From the NCBI RefSeq assembly GCF_042680885.1, contig NZ_JBHUEO010000007.1:1-64000 (forward strand): a stretch of 64,000 bases of DNA, written 5' to 3'. The notes beneath the pieces are model-generated. The model was not told where the DNA came from, searched no databases, and saw only the letters and a program-made list of their open reading frames with translations. Position numbers and translations under genes: made by a program. Below are positions 44,206 through 51,959 of the stretch, one piece after another; positions within the stretch are counted from its first letter, which is position 1; every line of letters starts with the position of its first letter. The DNA is from Siminovitchia sediminis (lineage in GTDB: Bacteria > Bacillota > Bacilli > Bacillales > Bacillaceae_C).

Positions 44206-45215
44206 TGGATCGATATTCCAGGCAGGAGTTGTTTGAGCCAATTGGCAGCGAGGGCCAAAAAAAGATCGGACAAGCCCATGCATTGATTATCGGAGCAGGC
44301 GCACTCGGATCCGCCAATGCAGAAATGCTTGTCCGCTCAGGCATAGGGCGCCTTACAATTGTAGACCGGGATATTTTGGACTGGAGTAATTTGCAGCGGC
44401 AGCAGCTATACACGGAGCAGGACGTTAAGGACCAGCTGCCGAAGGCAGCAGCTGCCAAGAAGCGCCTAAGTGAGATCAACAGTTGGGTCGAAGTAGAAAC
44501 GATTATTGCCGATGTAACAGCAGACAATGCAGAGGAACTGACGAAGGGAAAAACACTGATTGTGGATGCAACGGACAATATTGAGACCAGGTTATTGATG
44601 AATGATGCTGCCTTGAAAAGAGGAATACCCTTTTTTATGGGAGCTATTGTTGCCAGCTATGGCCTGACCTATTCTATCGGGTTGGGAGACTTCCCTTGTC
44701 TGCATTGCCTGCTTGATACGCTGCCCCCACAAACGCTTACTTGTGATACAGCAGGCGTCATCAGCCCGATTGTTCAAGTGGTGGCCGCACATCAAGTAAC
44801 AAATGTATTTAAATATATAGTAGGAGAAAAAGTGGACAACCGGTTGAAGTCTTTTGACTTGTGGTCAGGAGATCAGGCGGCAATTGATGTGGCTACTCTC
44901 CGCCGAAAGGATTGCCCAAGCTGTTCCAAACAGGCTGATTATCCGTTTTTATCGAAAAAAAATCAGACGAAAACAGCAGTATTGTGCGGGCGGGATACCG
45001 TCCAATTAACATTGTCACGCAGCAGGAATTTAGAGTTGCGGGAAATGGCTGAATCGATCAGTCCGATCGTTACGGATCTAATTTCAAATAAACATTTAAT
45101 AGCTTGCCGATTTGATGGGCACCGTGTGGTTTTATTCCGTGACGGCCGCATGCTTGTCCACGGAACAAAAGATATCATTAAAGCAAAAACGGTCGCATCC
45201 AAATTGATGGGTTGA
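44205..45215 (+). CDS. thiF: ThiF/MoeB-family adenylyltransferase
   Basis: The 336-residue E1-like protein has the nucleotide-binding motif IIGAGALGSANAEMLVRSGI, then TIVDRDILDWSNLQRQQLY. Two CxxC pairs for structural zinc are seen (FPCLHCLL, DCPSCS). It adenylates the ThiS C terminus. It overlaps the thiG stop (ATGA type). A C-terminal extension of about 90 residues follows the second CxxC. It ends the operon. Confidence 0.92.
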   Translation: MDRYSRQELFEPIGSEGQKKIGQAHALIIGAGALGSANAEMLVRSGIGRLTIVDRDILDWSNLQRQQLYTEQDVKDQLPKAAAAKKRLSEINSWVEVETIIADVTADNAEELTKGKTLIVDATDNIETRLLMNDAALKRGIPFFMGAIVASYGLTYSIGLGDFPCLHCLLDTLPPQTLTCDTAGVISPIVQVVAAHQVTNVFKYIVGEKVDNRLKSFDLWSGDQAAIDVATLRRKDCPSCSKQADYPFLSKKNQTKTAVLCGRDTVQLTLSRSRNLELREMAESISPIVTDLISNKHLIACRFDGHRVVLFRDGRMLVHGTKDIIKAKTVASKLMG

Positions 45216-45224
45216 ATATTTGTT

Positions 45225-45253
45225 AAAAGCATTCCGAATGGGAATGCTTTTTT
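45225..45253 (+). terminator. Rho-independent terminator of the thi operon
   Basis: AAAAGCATTCC and GGAATGCTTTT enclose a short loop and run into TTTTTT. It is ten bases after the thiF stop. Confidence 0.9.
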
Positions 45254-45803
45254 GTACGTTTAGCGGGATATTTGGCAGGCAAAAGTACAACAATAAGAAA
45301 ATATAGCTGCATGCATAGAGGAATGTGTCTTAAGAATCATCCTTTGTTGAACTGAAACATAGTTCCGGCTCAAGCCTGGGGCAAGGAGCCCGGCAGCGCT
45401 TATTAAAATATTATTAGGCGGCGATGATTGGCTCAAGGCCCCCTGAATGCCGATAAAAATAGGGGCCGGTCGCCAAGCCGGATTCAAAAAAGTCCTAATG
45501 ACTTCATAACCAGGCTCCTGGACCGAGTGGATCTTGATACTCCCAAGCATCTACATATAGCTGAAGTGATTCCGGAAAACAGTCCCTTAAGATCCGTTTA
45601 AAGAATAAGAGGGTAGGGGAAAAGTAAACAATTGCTAAGATTGCTGACTCACAGGCCTAAATCAGGTATGCGGCGTTGAAAAATGTTGGTTTGTAAAGAA
45701 AAGCACCAAAAGTGTAAAGATACTTCAAGTGAAAGAAAGACGTGCGAACATACATAAACATTGAGTTGAAAGGGATATGGGGTATAAATGTTTTTTGATC
45801 GTT
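45254..45803. other. About 550 bases without a recognisable feature
   Basis: No ORF with a ribosome site, repeat or RNA motif could be supported here. It separates the thi operon from the promoter region of the Na/Pi cotransporter. Confidence 0.45.
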
Positions 45804-45842
45804 GTAACAAAATCTTTACATTACTTTCATTTACTTTTTACA
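45804..45842 (+). promoter_or_regulatory. Probable PhoP-binding (Pho box) direct repeats
   Basis: Four hexamers occur with strict 11-base periodicity: GTAACA (45804), TTTACA (45815), TTCATT (45826) and TTTACA (45837). This is the layout of the Bacillus Pho box (TTAACA-like repeats spaced by about five bases). A TATTAT-like -10 follows at about 45853. Confidence 0.7.
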
Positions 45843-45907
45843 ATTTCTTAATTATTATGAGGAAGGGATAAAATACTGTCGAAAGACGTAAAAAAAGGGC
45901 TGAAGAA

Positions 45908-47533
45908 ATGGACTTGCAAACATTACTTTTCATGTTTTTCGGAGGACTGGGGATCTTTCTCTATGGCATAAAAACGATGGGGGACGGTCTGCAGAAAGTT
46001 GCTGGTGACAGACTCCGTGATTTGCTTGACCGATTTACGACCAACCCATTTTTGGGTGTTTTAACCGGTATTATTGTGACAGGCCTCATTCAGTCCAGTT
46101 CCGGAACAACGGTACTGACAATCGGGCTCGTTACAGCAGGTTTTATGACACTGCGGCAGGCCATTGGAGTCATTATGGGCGCTAATATCGGAACAACCGT
46201 TACAGCGTTCATTATTGGGATTGATATTTCAGAGTATGCCTTGCCGATAATTGCACTTGGTACTTTTCTTATTTTCTTTTTTAAAAATCATAAGATTAAT
46301 AATATCGGGTCTGTGTTTTTCGGATTTGGAGCCTTGTTTTATGGCTTGAGTCTGATGGGAGACGCGATGAAGCCGCTCCGCAGTGCGCAATTTTTTACGG
46401 ATTTAACTGTAAGTCTGAGTGAACATACACTTCTTGGGGTATTGATTGGTACTATTTTTACAGTGATTGTCCAAAGTTCATCAGCTTCCATTGCACTTCT
46501 TCAAACACTGTACGATCAAGGTGCCATCTCCCTTCATGCAGCCTTGCCTATCTTGTTTGGTGATAATATTGGAACAACGATTACTGCTGTGTTGGCATCC
46601 ATTGGTGCAACGGTTGCTGCGAGGCGTGCGGCACTGACTCACGTGATGTTTAACGTAATAGGTACGACCATTGCTCTCATTTTGTTTATCCCATATTCGA
46701 ATTTTATTGAATATTTGCAGGCAGCTTTGGATTTGAATCCAAAGATGACCATTGCCTTTGCCCACGGAACATTTAATATAGCAAATACCATCATTCAATT
46801 TCCTTTCATTGCTGTGCTGGCATGGATTGTGACAAAACTGATTCCGGGCGAGGATACAATGATTGAATATAAGCCAGTCCATCTAGGGGAAAAGTTTATT
46901 CGACAGTCTCCATCCATTGCCCTCGGACAGGGGAAAAAGGAAGTTATGCGTATGGGTAAAATTACGGAGCAGGGGCTTAAAGAGGTTACTGATTACTATC
47001 AGACTAAAGGGAAAAAACATCGGGATGTACTTCCTCAAATTGAGGATGCCCTGAACAATCTGGATAAGTTAATCACAGACTATCTCGTACAAATATCATA
47101 TCATTCCCTTTCGGATCAAGATTTAAAGACACACAGCTCTTTATTAAATACAGTTATTGACCTGGAACGCATCGGGGACCATATCGAAAATATTATGGAA
47201 CTGGTGGATATCCAAGATAAAAATAAAGTTAAATTTTCAGAACCGGCACGGGACGATTTAGAGAGGATGTTTGAACTGACGGCTTCGACCCTTCGTCAAG
47301 CCCTTCAATCGCTTCAAGACGATAATGAGTCTCAGGCAAGAGGCGTTTTGGCGAATGAGCGGCTGATTAATAAAATGGAGAGGGATCTTCGGAAAAAACA
47401 TATTCAGCGCCTTAATGAAAATCAGTGTACGGGTACAGCCGGGATTGTTTATGTTGATATCGTCAGCAATCTGGAAAGAATCGGAGACCATTCCGCCAAC
47501 ATTGCTCAAGCTGTGATTGGGGAAGAATCCTAG
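45908..47533 (+). CDS. Na+/phosphate cotransporter family protein (NptA-like) with PhoU-like tail
   Basis: The 541-residue protein has two Na/Pi repeats with the QSSS motif (LIQSSSGTTVLTIG near 60 and VQSSSASIALLQ near 190) and about nine membrane helices. From about 335 it has a cytoplasmic PhoU-like helical domain (LERIGDHIENIMEL, LERIGDHSANIAQ). It would take up phosphate with sodium. The probable Pho box upstream fits induction by phosphate shortage. The start is ATG 45908; the spacing from AAAAAAGGG is normal. Confidence 0.9.
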   Translation: MDLQTLLFMFFGGLGIFLYGIKTMGDGLQKVAGDRLRDLLDRFTTNPFLGVLTGIIVTGLIQSSSGTTVLTIGLVTAGFMTLRQAIGVIMGANIGTTVTAFIIGIDISEYALPIIALGTFLIFFFKNHKINNIGSVFFGFGALFYGLSLMGDAMKPLRSAQFFTDLTVSLSEHTLLGVLIGTIFTVIVQSSSASIALLQTLYDQGAISLHAALPILFGDNIGTTITAVLASIGATVAARRAALTHVMFNVIGTTIALILFIPYSNFIEYLQAALDLNPKMTIAFAHGTFNIANTIIQFPFIAVLAWIVTKLIPGEDTMIEYKPVHLGEKFIRQSPSIALGQGKKEVMRMGKITEQGLKEVTDYYQTKGKKHRDVLPQIEDALNNLDKLITDYLVQISYHSLSDQDLKTHSSLLNTVIDLERIGDHIENIMELVDIQDKNKVKFSEPARDDLERMFELTASTLRQALQSLQDDNESQARGVLANERLINKMERDLRKKHIQRLNENQCTGTAGIVYVDIVSNLERIGDHSANIAQAVIGEES

Positions 47534-47562
47534 GCTTTTGATTGTTAATAAATATTAAAACA

Positions 47563-47592
47563 GACTGGGTGATCAGAGATCATCCAGTCTTT
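47563..47592. terminator. Bidirectional terminator
   Basis: AGACTGG-TGAT and ATCA-CCAGTCT arms around a five-base loop, followed by TTTTG on the plus strand and GTTTTAATA on the minus strand. It ends both the cotransporter gene and the small genes coming from the right. Confidence 0.85.
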
Positions 47593-47597
47593 TGTTG

Positions 47598-47744
47598 TCA
47601 AAGGTGTTTATTATTTTGATAACGTTCATTTCTTTTCGTTTGCTCGGGGATTTCGTTGTTGTGTTTTCGGTTTTTCATGGAGTATCGGACGTCTGCTCTC
47701 GTCATATTATTATTCGGTGCAGCTTCTTCATTCCATTTGCCCAT
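47598..47744 (-). CDS. Small hypothetical protein, 48 residues
   Basis: ATG 47744 is preceded by AAAGGATGAAAAGT on the minus strand. The frame reads MGKWNEEAAPNNNMTRADVR and continues with an asparagine- and arginine-rich sequence to KHL. It is strongly hydrophilic with no membrane segment. It lies 18 bases after another small gene and before a terminator, which supports a two-gene unit. The composition recalls small sporulation-associated Bacillus proteins, but no family is claimed. Confidence 0.6.
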   Translation of the reverse strand: MGKWNEEAAPNNNMTRADVRYSMKNRKHNNEIPEQTKRNERYQNNKHL

Positions 47745-47762
47745 ACTTTTCATCCTTTCGCA

Positions 47763-47918
47763 TTAATCGTCTCTTGAATCGTCCTGTGTATCGTTAGAAG
47801 AAACAGATGCTATAAATCCATATCCCGTCGGGCTCCACTCCAAAGTTTCATCTATTGGTTTTCTTTTCTGCTTGAAATGGGGCGTGTAGTCTGTCTTTTC
47901 TCGGTCATCACCTTGCAT
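47763..47918 (-). CDS. Small hypothetical protein, 51 residues
   Basis: ATG 47918 has AAGGAGG eight or so bases upstream on the minus strand. The frame begins MQGDDREKTDYTPHFKQKRK, continues PIDETLEWSPTGYGFIASVS and ends with an acidic tail DTQDDSRDD. It is hydrophilic and acidic at the end. It is apparently co-transcribed with the 48-residue gene downstream. Function unknown. Confidence 0.62.
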   Translation of the reverse strand: MQGDDREKTDYTPHFKQKRKPIDETLEWSPTGYGFIASVSSNDTQDDSRDD

Positions 47919-47975
47919 GGGGACCCTCCTTACATGTGTTTTTCAATATTTATTGTCCCCATCACCTATAAAAAA

Positions 47976-48599
47976 TTACTCTGCTTTATTTAGGCTGAAT
48001 ACTTCCCTGATCAATGCGTAATCAGTCCCTGCCAGGCGGGCTACAGGTTTCAGAGTTTCTGTACATACATACCCCTTATCAGGATCATACACTTCCTGAT
48101 CGATATGCACGCAGATAATTCGAGCCAATAGGAAATCCAAAACAGTCAACCCATCATCATTTTTAATTTCATGATGCTGGTCCAGCAGGCACTCAAAGCG
48201 TACTTTCGCCTCCCGAATACCCGGAACACTAACTTTTGTGCTTTCTGTCGTATTCAGCCCAGTCAATTCCAGCTCACTCCTTGCGGCAGGAAGGAGTGCT
48301 GCTGTTTCGTTGATGTCCCGAATGATTTCTTCTGTCCCGATATGTACAACCAACTCACCGTTTTCTATGGCGTTGCGTGCCGTATCCTTCATTCTGTTTC
48401 CTTTCCTCCTGTCTATGGACAGGGAAATGAGGGGAGGGTCGGTGCTGACGGCGTTGAAAAAGCTAAAAGGTGCTGCGTTTACAATTCCATTCACGGTAGA
48501 CGAAGTTGTCACGAAGGCAATAGGCCGTGGAACAATCGCTCCTGCCATCAGTTTGTACATCTCTTTTCCGCTTATATCACCAGGGTTCAGGCTAATCAT
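47976..48599 (-). CDS. Flavin reductase family protein (FMN-binding split barrel)
   Basis: The 207-residue protein has GAIVPRPIAFVTTSSTVNGI, then NAAPFSFFNAVSTDPPLISL, the signature of the DIM6/NTAB flavin reductase-like family. It binds FMN and may reduce flavin for a monooxygenase such as the one at 40945. The start ATG 48599 follows AGAGGTGTGT; the frame extends to 48653 but without a site. Confidence 0.87.
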   Translation of the reverse strand: MISLNPGDISGKEMYKLMAGAIVPRPIAFVTTSSTVNGIVNAAPFSFFNAVSTDPPLISLSIDRRKGNRMKDTARNAIENGELVVHIGTEEIIRDINETAALLPAARSELELTGLNTTESTKVSVPGIREAKVRFECLLDQHHEIKNDDGLTVLDFLLARIICVHIDQEVYDPDKGYVCTETLKPVARLAGTDYALIREVFSLNKAE

Positions 48600-48738
48600 A
48601 CACACACCTCTATTTATTGAACATTCTGATATAATTACTCTTATTTTACACATCTTTAGCGAAAAAGAAAATATGTATCTTTTGTCCGTGCATCTTCCAT
48701 CCTGTATCCTACTATGTATAACATATCTTTAGAAAGCG

Positions 48739-50043
48739 GTGTGGATATTGGAAAAGGTTTTTTCTAAGGTGCGATTGCTGGATGACCAGGAACATTGTAC
48801 TTCTTATGAAGGTATCGATCCAATCGAACTGGCTGAAAAATTATCGGAGATTGCCGATATTGGCCGTACAGATCAAGGGGGTGTATCCCGATTCCCTTAT
48901 ACGGAAGAAGAAAAAGAGGCGAAGCAGCGTTTTAAAGAATGGATGGAAGACATCGGCTTAACAGTCTATGAGGATGCGATCGGAAATTTGTTTGGAAGGC
49001 TGGAAGGAGAACATCCAGAGCTTCCGGCAGTGTTGACAGGCTCCCATTTGGATAGTGTTCCCAATGGTGGTGCTTTTGACGGTCCGCTAGGGTGCTTGAG
49101 CAGCCTATTAGCCGTCAAGGCGCTCATTCAAACCAATTCCAGGCTTAAAAGGTCAGTCGAAGTCGCTGTATTTGTTGATGAAGAAGGGGCACGATTTAAT
49201 AATAGCCTGTTTGGCAGCAGGACATTCATGGGCGAAGTCAAAAAGGAAGATTTAAAGCGTTTGAAGGATCAACAAGGAATCAGTTTATATGATGCGATGG
49301 TAAAGAACGGCTTTGACCCTGAGAAAATTTCTTCTGCTTTTCGTGATCCGGAAGAAATTTACGCGTTTTTGGAACTGCATATTGAGCAGGGAAAAAGATT
49401 GGAGACTAAAGGCAAAAATATTGGCGTAGTCAACGGCATTGCAGGACCGGTATGGACATCATATACTTTTTACGGGGAAACAGATCATGCCGGAAATACT
49501 CCGATGGAATATAGAAAAGATACGGTGGCAGCTGCTGGAGAATTTATAACAGTTGTGGAAAAGTTACCGGGATCCTATAGTGAGACAGCAGTGGCAACCG
49601 TAGGAAAAATGAATATTTTTCCTAACGGGACCAATGTTATTGCGGGTAAGACCGAAGTAATGGTAGACGCCAGAGATATACATATAGAGGCAAGGGAACA
49701 AATGCTGCAGGATATGAAGAGAGCTGCTCAGGATATTGCAGACAGGCGAGGACTTGAAGTAAAGGTCAGAGAAGAAGTAAATATCCCTCCCGTTTTGGTA
49801 CCTGACAGCATTCAGGATGCTGTTCGTTCCGCCGCTGAAAAGAGCGGGCTATCTACGCTGAATATTCCCAGCGGGGCGGGACATGATGCCATGATTATGG
49901 GGAAATACGTACCATCGGGAATGATATTTGTTCCCAGCCATCGGGGGAAAAGTCATTCTCCGGAAGAATGGACATCACTTCCGGATTGTGTCAATGGTGT
50001 ACAAGTCATGAAAGAAGCATTGAAACAACTGGCTAATCAATAA
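48739..50043 (+). CDS. M20-family amidohydrolase (N-carbamoyl-L-amino-acid hydrolase / allantoate amidohydrolase type)
   Basis: The 434-residue metallohydrolase has GSHLDSVPNGGAFDGPLG (metal His and Asp), VDEEGARFNNSLFGSRTF, FLELHIEQGKRLE and IPSGAGHDAMIMG. This is the hydantoinase/carbamoylase subgroup, which cuts N-carbamoyl groups or allantoate. The substrate cannot be decided; no purine or hydantoin genes adjoin it. The start may be GTG 48739 or TTG 48748, the latter with better spacing to AAAGCGGTG. Confidence 0.88.
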   Translation: MWILEKVFSKVRLLDDQEHCTSYEGIDPIELAEKLSEIADIGRTDQGGVSRFPYTEEEKEAKQRFKEWMEDIGLTVYEDAIGNLFGRLEGEHPELPAVLTGSHLDSVPNGGAFDGPLGCLSSLLAVKALIQTNSRLKRSVEVAVFVDEEGARFNNSLFGSRTFMGEVKKEDLKRLKDQQGISLYDAMVKNGFDPEKISSAFRDPEEIYAFLELHIEQGKRLETKGKNIGVVNGIAGPVWTSYTFYGETDHAGNTPMEYRKDTVAAAGEFITVVEKLPGSYSETAVATVGKMNIFPNGTNVIAGKTEVMVDARDIHIEAREQMLQDMKRAAQDIADRRGLEVKVREEVNIPPVLVPDSIQDAVRSAAEKSGLSTLNIPSGAGHDAMIMGKYVPSGMIFVPSHRGKSHSPEEWTSLPDCVNGVQVMKEALKQLANQ

Positions 50044-50138
50044 ACCGGGGGCCACCGGTTCGAAGATGGCACTCAAACCTCCCCTGGATTTTGCCTTCAT
50101 CTGAAATCTTCAGAAGGAAGCGGTCCGGGATAATAACC

Positions 50139-50182
50139 CAAATAAGCAAGGTGAAGATCTGATATCATCACCCGCTTATTTG
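50139..50182. terminator. Possible bidirectional terminator between M20 and ytxJ genes
   Basis: CAAATAAGC (50139-50147) and GCTTATTTG (50174-50182) pair, with an inner GGTGA/TCACC stem. There is no strong T-run, so it is a moderate call in a convergent gap. Confidence 0.5.
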
Positions 50183-50195
50183 ATCGTATATCGGA

Positions 50196-50531
50196 TTATT
50201 TGTTACTTTCCAAAGCTTCTTTCATATTATCACCTGTAATGTTCCAATGAGATGTATTCCAGGTGGCTTTTCCATCTTTTAGAAGGAAAATTTGCGGTGA
50301 TTCGTGCTTGATTTGCAGGTCGTCCGCCACTTGATTGGAAACCGGGCGGCTTTCACTGACAATTAAATAATATTTATCCAAATCTGTTGAAAACTCCTGG
50401 TACTCTTTATAGGCATTCGCACTAATCGGACAGGTATTGCTATGTTTAAACATAAAAACAGGCTTTTCCTTTGATTCATTTAATATGTTTTTCCATTCTT
50501 CTTCAGTTATGATTTGTTTGAGCTCTTCCAT
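50196..50531 (-). CDS. ytxJ: YtxJ-type bacillithiol-system redox-active protein
   Basis: The 111-residue thioredoxin-fold protein has KHSNTCPISANAYKEYQ, the single-cysteine site typical of YtxJ. Such proteins are proposed to act as monothiol bacilliredoxins. This supports a bacillithiol-making Firmicute host. ATG 50531 fits AAAGGATG; an ATG three codons earlier overlaps that site. Confidence 0.9.
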   Translation of the reverse strand: MEELKQIITEEEWKNILNESKEKPVFMFKHSNTCPISANAYKEYQEFSTDLDKYYLIVSESRPVSNQVADDLQIKHESPQIFLLKDGKATWNTSHWNITGDNMKEALESNK

Positions 50532-50693
50532 TTTTATCATCCTTTCGCGTAGATTCAGGTGAATGTCAAGTTCAAGAATTTGAGCTGCAGGCCCCTTTTT
50601 TAACAGTCGTACAACAGCTGTCGTGCCAGGGTTCTGCCGTCAAAGTCTTAAACAAGTGCTTCCACTAATGTTATTATCCCAAAAAATTTCCTG

Positions 50694-51773
50694 TCAATCA
50701 CCTTTACTGCTTGATAAATTTTCCTCCATGATATAGTCCGCCACTTGAATCTTGTTCTTATAAAAAGATGAAATGATGAGATGCCTCACTTTGCTTTCGA
50801 TCGTTTCCTTCATCCGGGCATTTTGTAAAGGAATTTCTACGGAGAATATCAGGCTTCCTTCCTTTATGTCCTTGAATGTAACAACAGGAGGGGGAGTTTG
50901 CAAAACGCCTTCTTCTCCTTCTGTTGCCAGCACAGCGGCTTCATGTAATAAAGCCTCTGCTTTCTTTGTATCGGTTCCATAAGCCACGGCAACGGAAATA
51001 TCCGTGCAGAGCTTTTCATCCGCAAAGTTTTTTACCATATTTTCAATCAGATACTGGTTGGGGATGACAAGTGTCCCTTCTTTATATAGTTTTACAGAAG
51101 TGGAGCGGAGTTTAATTTTTGTAACAACCCCTTTTTGGCCATCCACTTCAATGACTTCTCCCACTTCCAAAGGCTGCTCAAACAGAATAATTAGTCCTGA
51201 TACAAAGTTGGCTGCCACGTTCCTGAGCCCAAAACCTATTCCAATCCCAAGTGTGCTTAATACAACAGCAATAGCCCTCCAGTTGAAGCCTACAATGGCA
51301 AGGCTTGAAATGACAGCAATAATCATGACGGTATAGTAGAGGAGACGATTAATCGTGTAGCGGGTACCTATATCTATATTGAATCGATTATAAGCCAGCG
51401 GCATAATATAGGAGTTAAACGCTTGGACCAAACGGTTCGCAAGCGTGATGATCATAAAGGCTACCAAAATCAAAAATAGGGAAACGTTAATTCCTTTTAC
51501 CGAATAAATTGGTGCAAACAGCCATTTCTCTTTTGAAAAGTAAAAGATAAATAAAATGATCGTACCATAGAATGCCAGCCAATTGAGAATGGATTCTGCT
51601 GTAGGAATGAAATTGTTTTTAGAGTTTTCTGACCGATATATTTTTCGGATAATAAATAAAATGAGTGATTTGGTTCCAAAAATCAACAAGGCATAAATAA
51701 AAAACAGAATGATATCCATGACAGATACATTTTTCAAAAAGTCCAACCTATGCTGAATCTGATGGTCTGCCAA
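50694..51773 (-). CDS. MscS-family mechanosensitive ion channel
   Basis: The 359-residue protein has four N-terminal membrane helices, then the pore-lining helix and beta domain of MscS (VLSTLGIGIGFGLRNVAANF, then VSGLIILFEQPLEVGEVIEV). It ends with a soluble alpha/beta domain. It would release solutes on osmotic downshock. The start is TTG 51773 after AGGGGG. Confidence 0.9.
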   Translation of the reverse strand: MADHQIQHRLDFLKNVSVMDIILFFIYALLIFGTKSLILFIIRKIYRSENSKNNFIPTAESILNWLAFYGTIILFIFYFSKEKWLFAPIYSVKGINVSLFLILVAFMIITLANRLVQAFNSYIMPLAYNRFNIDIGTRYTINRLLYYTVMIIAVISSLAIVGFNWRAIAVVLSTLGIGIGFGLRNVAANFVSGLIILFEQPLEVGEVIEVDGQKGVVTKIKLRSTSVKLYKEGTLVIPNQYLIENMVKNFADEKLCTDISVAVAYGTDTKKAEALLHEAAVLATEGEEGVLQTPPPVVTFKDIKEGSLIFSVEIPLQNARMKETIESKVRHLIISSFYKNKIQVADYIMEENLSSSKGD

Positions 51774-51959
51774 GAATGAATACCCCCTGATTTGACGTTT
51801 CTTTTACCTTCATTCCCGGTTTATATAAGGGCAAACAACCTGATTTTCAACAAATAGGAATGAAGGTGAAATTATGATAAAATAGATGGGATATTCATTA
51901 AAAAAGCAATAAAAATACATTATAGATTATATGGGATAGAAAGAAGGGTTTATGGCATT

